DNA of 64,000 nt, from positions 806,001 through 870,000 of the forward strand of contig NZ_QGNY01000001.1 in assembly GCF_003173575.1 (NCBI RefSeq), read 5' to 3'. Shown here piece after piece: positions 51,825-60,252 of the stretch (the first letter of the stretch is position 1; each line of letters starts with the position of its first letter). Below the pieces are notes generated by a model. It worked only from the letters and a program-made list of their open reading frames with translations. It searched no databases and was not told where the DNA came from. The stretch comes from Pedobacter paludis (GTDB taxonomy: Bacteria > Bacteroidota > Bacteroidia > Sphingobacteriales > Sphingobacteriaceae). Both the position numbers and the translations under genes were made by a program.

Positions 51825-54473
51825 CTAGTAGATTTTTCTTAATTGAATGGCATTTAAAACCGGTTTTCCTTCAATGGCATTAAAATCGATAACGATACCT
51901 TTTCCGTTCTGAACCGTTATGGTCGTTTTCTTTTTTACAGCTGTGGTGTATCCAAAATCTGTCGCGATATTGAGCTTGCCCATAAAAGGAGCGCCGTTAA
52001 TTGCAACATCAAAAATGCGTTGCTCTACCACTTCCTTCTTGTGGTTATTGTCTAAATTATAAGCAAGTGCTTCTTTGGTTTCGCCCCCAACAAGCTCGGC
52101 AAAATGCAACGAAAGTTCGTATTCACCATCAGGAACATCAAACTTAAACTGTTTAATGCCAACCTGTTGTGTTTGATAAACCGGATCGTTATCGGTGCCC
52201 AGAATATTTTTATCACTTCCATAAGTGATGCGGTTATTTGTGCCTTTGAATGGTTCGCCACCAATCCAGCCCCAGCTTCCCGCTCTATAGGGTTGATCGG
52301 GAATCCAGAGTTGGTGTTCCTTTTCATCAATATAAAAACGCTTAGAACCTAACAGCACATTTACATCTGTAAATTTAATCTGATCTGCAAAGCGATATGG
52401 CTGAAGCTGAAAGTTCAGATCCGTTTGATCACTATTATCGCCGGAAACCGCCCTTAACTGATTTTTTCCATCTACAAAAGGAACTTCCCATTGGCAAATG
52501 TGATCTATCGCATCTTTAATCCCTAAACTTTTTCCATTTAGAAACAGCTCAACTGATTTTAAATTTGTGGCGACCTGAATTGGTTGCTTCGAGGTTGATG
52601 ATGCAGAATCTGCAATACCCGCTCTATCTTTCCATTGAGCGGAAGTAATTTTGAGATAAGGTTTATTTGCCAAATAGGCCTGGTAAAGAAAATAAGTGTC
52701 TTTTGGCTCCCGACCAATGGTTAATAAACCTTTGTTGTTAATATGAGGCATGGTTTCCTCACGGGTTTCAGAATTAAAATCAGCTAAATTCCAAGCCATT
52801 CCACCACTTACAAATGGTCTACTTAGCATGGCGTTTAAATACACCTGATTAAACTGAATGCCATATTCTACACTTTTATCAAAGCGAACAGGCAAAAACG
52901 ATCGAATGCGAGGATCGGCATCTGCGCCATACTCCGTTACCAACATGGGCTTATCGGCTAATTCCTTATGGTGGCGATCTAAAAACTTTGCAAAATCTGC
53001 CGGTACTCCCGAGTACCATCCAGAATATAAATTCCAGCCCACGATCATTGGAATTTTAGTAAGGCCCACCCGATTGTAAACATCAAATGCACCATGATTA
53101 ACCAATAAAGTGTATCTCGAAGGATCTTCTTTTCGGGTTAAATCATCTAGCTTTTGAGCAAGCTCACGGATGTGGTCGTAATAAATCTGCTGGCGGGGCT
53201 TATCATTCGTAAACTTAGGGCGAAGCAAAATTTCATTCATATAAGCCCAAATGATGATGCTTGGGTGATTGAAATTCTGTTTAATCATTTCCGTTTGCAT
53301 GTTTAAACAGTTCGCTGTAAACGCCTCCGATTCGGTAATGGTGTTTACAACCGGGATTTCTACAGAGGCCAAAATACCCAACCGATCGCAAGCTTCGAGA
53401 ATTAATGGGTCTTGAGGATAGTGTGCAACCCTTAAAAAATTGCCACCCATGTTTTTCAGCAATTCAATATCGCGGGTTTGAAGCGCATCTGGAGTTGCAT
53501 TACCTAAATTTTCATAATCCTGATGACGGCTTGCGCCAATCAATTTTAGCGGTTTGTCATTTAAAAAGAAGCCCTGATCTGCATCAAACTTAAACCATCT
53601 AAAACCGAGCGGATTCGAAACTTGATCAAGTGTGGCTTTCGTTTTAACATCAATAATCTTGGTTACAACCCGGTATAAATATGGATTTTCTGGCGACCAT
53701 AATTCAGGTTTCGAAATCGACTTAATATCCTGAATAACAATCATATTGCCTTTAACTAAGTTAACAGCAACTACTTGATTGGCTACTTTAATCCCTTTAG
53801 CATCGAATACCGTAGTTAAAACCTGAACTTTTTTGGCAACATTTGAGTTATTATCAATAGAACTTTTAATCTGTACACTTGCGGTAGAAGCTGAAACCTG
53901 AGGTGTGGTAATAAAGATGCCCGAACTTCCATTTTCCTTTTGAGAGAAATGTACAGGGTTTGTAATCAGCAAAGTAACATTGCGATACATGCCGCCAAAA
54001 AAAGTAAAATCGGCTGTTAAGGGCGGAATATCTTCATTGAAACGATTATTTGCCCTTACTTCAACAACATCATCTTTATAGTTTAAATACTGCGTAATCG
54101 GAACAATAAAGTGCGTATAACTTCCGATATGTTTACCTACAGATTTTCCATTTATGAGTACTTCCGCTTCTTGTGCAACACCATTGAAAACAAGAAAAAT
54201 TTCCTTTCCCTTGGCACTTTCATCCAGTTTAAGTTTGCGTTTATAAATGCCTAATCCACGATAATAGCCTGCCACATCGTCCAAAACGTCTTTATCATTC
54301 CAAGTATGGGGAAGGTTAACCTTTTCAATTGGTCCGTTTTCTTTTTGAAATTCCCATTGATCGTTTAAGCTTATCGCTTTGCGGCCACCATCCTGAGCAT
54401 AAGAATTTATCATCCAAAAGGATGTGAAGAGGAGTAATAAAGTTGATTTCAGTAGTTTGTTTGATTGTAACAT
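51825..54473 (-). CDS. Glycoside hydrolase family 2 enzyme with C-terminal malectin domain (882 residues)
   Basis: Signal peptide (WMINSYAQ), GH2 jelly-roll (about 30-170), Ig-like (180-295), TIM barrel (295-620) with acid E414 (AYMNEILLRP) and nucleophile E514 (LVTEYGADAD), then an Ig-like part and a malectin-type carbohydrate-binding domain at about 715-882 (RFYIDEKEHQLWIPD, FKFDVPDGEYELSLHFAEL, FDVAINGAPFMGKL). INNKGLLT carries N-x-K. Substrate could be beta-galactoside or beta-glucuronide. It is the first gene after the 524-bp gap that splits the PUL. Confidence 0.9.
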   Translation of the reverse strand: MLQSNKLLKSTLLLLFTSFWMINSYAQDGGRKAISLNDQWEFQKENGPIEKVNLPHTWNDKDVLDDVAGYYRGLGIYKRKLKLDESAKGKEIFLVFNGVAQEAEVLINGKSVGKHIGSYTHFIVPITQYLNYKDDVVEVRANNRFNEDIPPLTADFTFFGGMYRNVTLLITNPVHFSQKENGSSGIFITTPQVSASTASVQIKSSIDNNSNVAKKVQVLTTVFDAKGIKVANQVVAVNLVKGNMIVIQDIKSISKPELWSPENPYLYRVVTKIIDVKTKATLDQVSNPLGFRWFKFDADQGFFLNDKPLKLIGASRHQDYENLGNATPDALQTRDIELLKNMGGNFLRVAHYPQDPLILEACDRLGILASVEIPVVNTITESEAFTANCLNMQTEMIKQNFNHPSIIIWAYMNEILLRPKFTNDKPRQQIYYDHIRELAQKLDDLTRKEDPSRYTLLVNHGAFDVYNRVGLTKIPMIVGWNLYSGWYSGVPADFAKFLDRHHKELADKPMLVTEYGADADPRIRSFLPVRFDKSVEYGIQFNQVYLNAMLSRPFVSGGMAWNLADFNSETREETMPHINNKGLLTIGREPKDTYFLYQAYLANKPYLKITSAQWKDRAGIADSASSTSKQPIQVATNLKSVELFLNGKSLGIKDAIDHICQWEVPFVDGKNQLRAVSGDNSDQTDLNFQLQPYRFADQIKFTDVNVLLGSKRFYIDEKEHQLWIPDQPYRAGSWGWIGGEPFKGTNNRITYGSDKNILGTDNDPVYQTQQVGIKQFKFDVPDGEYELSLHFAELVGGETKEALAYNLDNNHKKEVVEQRIFDVAINGAPFMGKLNIATDFGYTTAVKKKTTITVQNGKGIVIDFNAIEGKPVLNAIQLRKIY

Positions 54474-54997
54474 TTTATCTTTTTTTTGATCTGTTCAGCC
54501 ACAAATCGAGGCGGTTAATATTATTTTCTAACCGTTTAGGTTAATCAGGCTATTATTTGGAAAGCAGTGCCAGTACTTTTGGTTAATTCAGTCCCGTTCC
54601 AAAGGAATCCATATAGGGCTATCCCTCCAAGCACAATGAAAATTGTGGCTTTCCGTACTATCGGATTTAGAGAAATTGGCAAGTACAAAAACTTACTTTT
54701 CCGGGTATTCGTGTTAGAACCTCCCCTTTGCCCCCTCCAAAGGGGGATAGCATAGTGGCCATATCTAGCGTAGCCTAATTAAATTCCCAACTTATATTTT
54801 CTTGTATTTCTAATATGGTAGATCATCTAATTCCTCCCCCTGCCCCCACCAGAGGAGGATAGCATGGCGGCCATATCTAGCATAACTTAATTAAATTTGT
54901 CAGCTTATATTTTCTTACATTTCTTATATGGTGAAATTATTCTTTTAAGATTCCCTCCTGCGCGAGAATGACGGTAAGGCTTAAGAACAAGCATAAG
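54474..54997. other. 524-bp intergenic gap inside the PUL
   Basis: No gene supported. A tandem repeat pair fills 54720-54945 (listed separately). The part from about 54949 to 54975 has CCTCCTGCGCG then AGAATGACGG, similar to one arm of the palindrome at 7010. At 54594-54630 GTTCCAAAGGAATCC and GGGCTATCCCT suggest a further decayed repeat. A promoter for the downstream GH2 genes was not clearly visible, so either a promoter is hidden here or transcription reads through. Confidence 0.6.
54720..54945. repeat. Tandem pair of a ~113-bp element
   Basis: Unit 1 (54720-54832) and unit 2 (54833-54945) share CCTCCCC, then AGGGGGATAGCAT or AGGAGGATAGCAT, GGCCATATCTAGC, TAATTAAATT, CTTATATTTTCTT and a further T-rich end. 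Unit 1 has the hairpin CCCCTTTG / CAAAGGGG, which is decayed in unit 2. The C/G-run type matches the palindrome at 20196. Confidence 0.8.
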
Positions 54998-57217
54998 TTA
55001 TTCAACCAATGCAAAATCCTTTTCTAGTTTTATATTGTTAGAGGCCGTACCGATCATCAATTTAAAGTCTCCAGCTTCCGCTCCCCATTTAAGTTGTTGG
55101 TTGTAAAAAGAAAGCTTTTCTTTATTGATTAGAAATGTAATTTTCTTGCTCTCTCCTGCTTTCAACATTACCTTTTGGAAATCCTTTAGCTCTTTAACAG
55201 GACGCACAACGGATGCAAACTTATCTTGAAGATAAAGTTGAGCAACCTCTTCTCCATCATATTTTCCTGTATTTTTCAAGGTGAAGCTCACTTCTATTTT
55301 ACCATCCATTTTAAGCTCTGTAGCACTTAAAGCTAAATCAGCATATTCGAATGTGGTATAGCTTAAGCCGTAACCAAATGCAAACTTAGGGCTGTTAGGT
55401 AAATCTAAATAAGCCGAACGATAGCGTGTGTCTTTATCATTTTTAGCTGGCCTACCGGTACTTAAATAGTTGTAATACACCGGAATCTGACCTTCATCGC
55501 GAGGAAAGGTCATTGGAAGTTTTCCGGCAGGATTATAATCGCCAAACAAAACATTGGCCATAGCATTGCCAGCTTCGCTTCCCAGCCACCAAGTGTACAT
55601 TATGGCCGGTACGTTATCCGCAGTCCAATTGAAAATTAGAGGTCTGCCCGCCATTACGAGCACTACAACAGGTTTACCTGTAGCTTGGATGGCCTTTATC
55701 AAGTCTTCCTGCACCCCTGGAATGTGAATATTTGTTTTACTTTTGGCTTCACCGCTCATATCTAATGCTTCTCCAACAGCCATCACGATCACATCTGCCT
55801 GTTTGGCAACTTCAACAGCTTCGGCAAAACCTGTTTTAGAAGAATCAGAAATTTCGCATCCCTTGGCATAAAGCAGTTCTGTTTTATCGCCCAGTTTATT
55901 TTTCAATCCCTGATATAAAGAAACAAGATTGTCTTTTTCCCAAGCGATGGACCAAAAGCCTTGCATGTCTTTTTCAGATTTGCCCAATGGACCGATCACC
56001 GCAATTTTCTTTAGGTTTTTAGCAAGCGGTAAAACCTGATTGTTGTTTTTTAACAGCACGATACTTTTTTCGGCCATTGATAAAGAAGCCTTTCTATTTT
56101 CTGGAGAATTCAATTCCTTTTCCTGACGGGCCTCATTGCTAAAGCGATAAGGATCATCAAATAAACCCAGTTCGAATTTCTTGCGAAGAACTCTTCTAAC
56201 CGCATCATCAATTAATGCAACCGGAACTTTTTTATCGGCAACCAACTTGGCTAGATTTGGCAAATAGCTTCTGCTTTCCATATCCATATCGCTTCCTGCT
56301 TTAATGGCAAGTTCTGCAGCCTGAGTTTTATTTTTAGCAAAACCATGATCAACCATTTCACCGATAGAACCCCAATCACTCACCACGAAACCCGTATATT
56401 TCCATTTGTCTTTTAAAATATCCCGTTGTAAATAAGCATTTCCAGTTGCCGGAATACCGTTTAAAGTGTTAAAAGAATTCATAAAGGTTGCAGCGCCGGC
56501 ATCAACCGCAGCTTTAAACGGTGGAAGATAAACTTCCCAAAGCGTATGATCACTCATGTCTACCGCGGCATAATCTCTTCCTGCAATGGCGGCGCCATAT
56601 GCAGCAAAGTGCTTGGCACAGGCCATAACTGCATCTAAATTACCCAAACCTTTACCCTGAAAACCCTTAACTCTTGCAAAGGCAATTTTGGAACCCAGAT
56701 AAGTATCTTCTCCGGCACCTTCCATTACCCTTCCCCAACGCGGATCGCGGGCAATATCAACCATTGGTGCAAAGGTCCAATGCACACCTGATGCAGCCGT
56801 TTCCCTTGCTGCAACACGAGCTGCGTTTTCCATGGCAGCCAAATCCCAGCTTGCAGCTTCGGCAAGCGGAATTGGAAAAGTAACCCGGTACCCGTGGATT
56901 ACATCCAAACCAAAAATCAAAGGAATTTTCATTCTCGATTGCATGGCAACTTCCTGTACTTCACGCGTTTCTTTTGCACCCCGAACATTTAACATAGATC
57001 CCAACTTTCCATCTCTAATGTCTTTTAGTTTATTCGGATTATTGGTAATCGGGCCTGTTGCATCGCGGTCTCCGGTATATTGATTTAGCTGACCGATCTT
57101 CTCATCCAATGTCATCAGTTTTAAAACAGAATCAATTTTCTTTTCTATCTTCTGATTTTGTGCAGCAGCAGAAAACGATAGGGTTAAAACAAAGGCTAAT
57201 GGTAAATAATATTTCAT
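54998..57217 (-). CDS. Glycoside hydrolase family 3 enzyme (beta-glucosidase-like, BglX type)
   Basis: 739 residues with signal peptide (LTLSFSAAAQ, residue 20). The GH3 N-domain carries KHFAAYG (202-208) and nucleophile D281 in GFVVSDWGSI; the C-domain (about 390-620) is present, followed by a fibronectin-III-like domain (about 650-730). The order and length match periplasmic BglX-type enzymes, which remove terminal beta-linked glucose or other sugars from oligosaccharides. It may finish products of GH30 or GH10. It lies 15 bp downstream of GH10. Confidence 0.94.
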   Translation of the reverse strand: MKYYLPLAFVLTLSFSAAAQNQKIEKKIDSVLKLMTLDEKIGQLNQYTGDRDATGPITNNPNKLKDIRDGKLGSMLNVRGAKETREVQEVAMQSRMKIPLIFGLDVIHGYRVTFPIPLAEAASWDLAAMENAARVAARETAASGVHWTFAPMVDIARDPRWGRVMEGAGEDTYLGSKIAFARVKGFQGKGLGNLDAVMACAKHFAAYGAAIAGRDYAAVDMSDHTLWEVYLPPFKAAVDAGAATFMNSFNTLNGIPATGNAYLQRDILKDKWKYTGFVVSDWGSIGEMVDHGFAKNKTQAAELAIKAGSDMDMESRSYLPNLAKLVADKKVPVALIDDAVRRVLRKKFELGLFDDPYRFSNEARQEKELNSPENRKASLSMAEKSIVLLKNNNQVLPLAKNLKKIAVIGPLGKSEKDMQGFWSIAWEKDNLVSLYQGLKNKLGDKTELLYAKGCEISDSSKTGFAEAVEVAKQADVIVMAVGEALDMSGEAKSKTNIHIPGVQEDLIKAIQATGKPVVVLVMAGRPLIFNWTADNVPAIMYTWWLGSEAGNAMANVLFGDYNPAGKLPMTFPRDEGQIPVYYNYLSTGRPAKNDKDTRYRSAYLDLPNSPKFAFGYGLSYTTFEYADLALSATELKMDGKIEVSFTLKNTGKYDGEEVAQLYLQDKFASVVRPVKELKDFQKVMLKAGESKKITFLINKEKLSFYNQQLKWGAEAGDFKLMIGTASNNIKLEKDFALVE

Positions 57218-57232
57218 CTATATGTTGTATTT

Positions 57233-58309
57233 CTATTTTATTCCTTCTAAAATTGCCTGGTATCCTGACTTTCTTTGATATTGCGCATCAAATGGCAATG
57301 GCCAATCGGGTCGGTTATAATTGGAAGGAATCCAACTATCCGCATCCGTTACATTCCAGGTTGTAATTCCAAATTGCTGACTCTTAGGAATTGCGTTATA
57401 CGTTTTCACAATAATTTTATATTTCGCAGCCTGTTGTTCGCCGAGTGCCGAAGTGTAGGTTAAGCTTTGGTTGTTATCCGGGTTTAAGGCAATATCTAGC
57501 TCGGATATGTGAATTTTTAAACCTGTGGCAGCCGCAAGATTAATGGCATTAACCAAATTAGCATCGCTTTGTGTTACCCGAGTATGCATTTGTAATCCAA
57601 TTCCATCAATTGGGATTCCTTTATTTTTTAAACCCGTAACTAAATTTAAAATGGCTGTTCTTTTTGTGGGGCCGAATTCATGGCCGTAATCATTATAAAA
57701 CAATAAGGCATCGGGATCGGCTTCGTGTGCATACTGAAAAGCCCGACCAATGTAATCTGCACCTAGTTTTTGCAACCAAATGCTATTTCTCATGATTCCA
57801 TCTTCGTCAATTGCCTCATTTACAACATCCCAGGAAACTACTTTCCCTTTGAAATGACCAACAACGGTTTGAATGTGGGTTTTTAATAAATTTTCCCAAT
57901 CGGCGGTAGTTCCCTGAAAGTTATTTACCCAATCTGGTAAAGATTTATACCAGTTTAAAGTATGGCCATGAACTCTTTTACCATTGGCTTTTGCAAAATC
58001 GATCAGATAATCCGCGTCAGCAAAATTGTAAACATCTTTTGATGGATGAACGGATGCAAATTTCATTGCATTTTCAGCCGTGATGCTGTTGAATTCCTTT
58101 ACAACCAGATTCCGGTAATTGGAATTGCCTTTAAGCAAACTCACATTTACCGCAGCCCCCATGGGAAAAGGCAAGGCAGCTTGCAAAGTAATTTCTGCAA
58201 CAGGTAAAATTGGCGTTGGCTCAATACTGGTCGCTTTATTTTTTGCGCAAGAAAAAGTCAGTAAAGACACTGACAGGATAAATTTGGCAACTGTACTGAC
58301 TTTTTTCAT
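57233..58309 (-). CDS. Glycoside hydrolase family 10 lipoprotein (endo-beta-1,4-xylanase-like)
   Basis: 358 residues. Lipobox LTFS-C21 marks it as a lipoprotein, likely surface-exposed. GH10 marks: NSITAENAMKFASVHPS, VHGHTLNWYKSLPDW, catalytic acid E165 (DVVNEAID), nucleophile E270 (HISELDIAL) and ITTWNVTDADSW. The closest defined activity is xylanase; however no xylosidase, arabinofuranosidase or alpha-glucuronidase is in the window, so the polymer may not be ordinary xylan. The lipid anchor suggests initial chain cleavage next to SusC/SusD. It ends 15 bp before GH3 and starts 8 bp after GH2. Confidence 0.94.
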   Translation of the reverse strand: MKKVSTVAKFILSVSLLTFSCAKNKATSIEPTPILPVAEITLQAALPFPMGAAVNVSLLKGNSNYRNLVVKEFNSITAENAMKFASVHPSKDVYNFADADYLIDFAKANGKRVHGHTLNWYKSLPDWVNNFQGTTADWENLLKTHIQTVVGHFKGKVVSWDVVNEAIDEDGIMRNSIWLQKLGADYIGRAFQYAHEADPDALLFYNDYGHEFGPTKRTAILNLVTGLKNKGIPIDGIGLQMHTRVTQSDANLVNAINLAAATGLKIHISELDIALNPDNNQSLTYTSALGEQQAAKYKIIVKTYNAIPKSQQFGITTWNVTDADSWIPSNYNRPDWPLPFDAQYQRKSGYQAILEGIK

Positions 58310-58317
58310 TGCGATTC

Positions 58318-60147
58318 TTATTTATACTTAGCCTGCATTTCTGCGTAAAAATCTTTCAGCACAAAAAAGGCTTTCTTCTTTTTACCTGTTTCACTGATTA
58401 ACCCTTTACGGTTCCAAAAATTTTGATAAATAGGATGTTGTCTTCTTGGTGATCTAAAATCTGCTAAAATCCAAGGGGTCATACCACGTAAAGCGCCAAT
58501 TTTAGTTAGCATTTTTATTTGGTTTTTGTAAAGTGCCTCCTGGTATTCCTCGCTCCAACGGGTATTTTCATCGGCATGGAAACCGCCTAAGGCATCGCCA
58601 CCAAATTCTGTGATGACAACGGGTTTTTTATATTTGATGTCGAAATTATACTTGCTAATTTCTGACGGACTTCCGCCCCAATACCAACCTGCGTATTCAT
58701 TAAAGCTTACCAAATCTATTTTTTCGCCCAGTGGATCATTTAAAATAATGTTATTGCCATCGCGATGAACCTCTAAAGCGGCAGCAACCAAGCGGGTATC
58801 ATCTAAAGATCGAGCGGTCTCAGCCAGATTGCTCATAAAACTTAATCGTGGATCGCTTAAAGGTGTTTCGTTTCCGATTGACCAAACGATAACGCTTGCC
58901 CGGTTCTTATCACGGACAATTAAATCGGTAAGTTGCTGTTTGGCATTTGCATAAGTTGCAGGATTGGTCCAGCTGATGGTCCAATACACCGGGACTTCGG
59001 CCCAAACCAATAAACCCATTTCATCGGCTAAGCGAATCATTTCTTCATTGTGCGGATAATGAGCTAGGCGAACATAATTGCAATTCATATCCTTTGCCCA
59101 CTGCAACATCATGCGCATATCGCCTTCGGAGCGTAAACGACCAGCTAAAAGCGGGTTTTCATCATGAATGGAAATGCCTCTTAAAAAAACCGATTTTCCG
59201 TTTAACAAGATGCTATCACCATCAACCTGAATGGTTCTAAAACCAATCTTATCATTAATATCTTCTTTATCTGTTTTAATATTTACAGCATAAAGTTTAG
59301 GGCTTTCTGGCGACCATAGATTTAGGTTATTCCAAACAAATTCATCTGCGATTTTACCTTCAGAATCGGTTTTATATTTCTTTTCTAATTTTAATTCGGG
59401 AATGGATAAGGTTACTTCCTGATTGGAAGTGGCATCAGCAAGTTTTACAGAAAAGTTTAAAAGGTTTTTATTTCCCTTAACCAATTGAAGTTTATAATCG
59501 CTAATGAAATGATCTGGGAATTCGGCCAGATAAACATCACGTGTTATTCCACCATAGTTCCACCAATCGGTATTAACTGTTGGAATTTCGTCTTGCTTGC
59601 GGATGTTATCAACCTTAAGTACGATAGAGTTTTCGCCAACTTTCAAATTATTGGTTACATCAAACTGAAATGGGGTAAAACCACCTTTATGAACACCCAA
59701 TTTTTTTCCGTTTAGATAAACATGGGCCTCATAATTTACGGCACCAAAATAAACGTAATATCTTTTGCCCTTTTCTGGCTTGGCATCGAACTTTTTGCGC
59801 AACCAAATATTACCTTCATAAAGTTCCAGTTTTTCTGATTGAGAATTCCAATCGCCTGGAATATTCATTTGTGGAGAATGATCGAAATCATACTCGATTA
59901 ATTCTGATTTGTCTTTTTGAACTTTATCGTCATAGTAACCACCTGTTCCGGTTTTAGATTGATCGAAGGGATCGTGTCTATAATCGTAATAACCGTTTTC
60001 GTATGGATCGATAATGTAGTTCCATTTGCCGTTTAGGCTTAAAATTTTGCGTGCCTGAATGTTTTGTATAGAGCTAACTTGAGCGTAACTGATTGATGAA
60101 AGAAGCGAAAAGCAGATTAAAAATACTCTAAAGGTCGATTTTAACAT
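58318..60147 (-). CDS. Glycoside hydrolase family 2 enzyme, beta-glucuronidase-like (609 residues)
   Basis: Short signal peptide (LLSSISYAQ), jelly-roll (about 30-210), Ig-like (210-305) and TIM barrel (305-609). Acid E427 (WSIGNETPL), nucleophile E514 (VITEFGGDAL). The size is close to that of E. coli UidA (603). The C-terminal NFWNRKGLISETGKKKKAF carries N579-x-K581, the motif that contacts the carboxylate in beta-glucuronidases, and TPWILADFRSPRRQHPIYQN resembles the same clade. This makes beta-glucuronidase more likely than beta-galactosidase, but it is untested. It is the first enzyme gene after susCD. Confidence 0.9.
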   Translation of the reverse strand: MLKSTFRVFLICFSLLSSISYAQVSSIQNIQARKILSLNGKWNYIIDPYENGYYDYRHDPFDQSKTGTGGYYDDKVQKDKSELIEYDFDHSPQMNIPGDWNSQSEKLELYEGNIWLRKKFDAKPEKGKRYYVYFGAVNYEAHVYLNGKKLGVHKGGFTPFQFDVTNNLKVGENSIVLKVDNIRKQDEIPTVNTDWWNYGGITRDVYLAEFPDHFISDYKLQLVKGNKNLLNFSVKLADATSNQEVTLSIPELKLEKKYKTDSEGKIADEFVWNNLNLWSPESPKLYAVNIKTDKEDINDKIGFRTIQVDGDSILLNGKSVFLRGISIHDENPLLAGRLRSEGDMRMMLQWAKDMNCNYVRLAHYPHNEEMIRLADEMGLLVWAEVPVYWTISWTNPATYANAKQQLTDLIVRDKNRASVIVWSIGNETPLSDPRLSFMSNLAETARSLDDTRLVAAALEVHRDGNNIILNDPLGEKIDLVSFNEYAGWYWGGSPSEISKYNFDIKYKKPVVITEFGGDALGGFHADENTRWSEEYQEALYKNQIKMLTKIGALRGMTPWILADFRSPRRQHPIYQNFWNRKGLISETGKKKKAFFVLKDFYAEMQAKYK

Positions 60148-60201
60148 AAGGTGTGTTTTTAGCTATAAATTAATTGATTGATAAAACTAACAATTAATTA
60201 A

Positions 60202-60223
60202 CGGTCGGTGTTTCCACCGACCG
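60202..60223. terminator. Perfect hairpin between susD and the downstream GH2
   Basis: CGGTCGGTG / CACCGACCG, perfect 9-bp stem, 4-base loop. No T-run follows in the minus direction. It may stabilise the 3' end of the susCD message or act as a partial terminator. Confidence 0.7.
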
Positions 60224-60252
60224 CCTAAATTTGAGCAAAATTTAGTTTTCTT

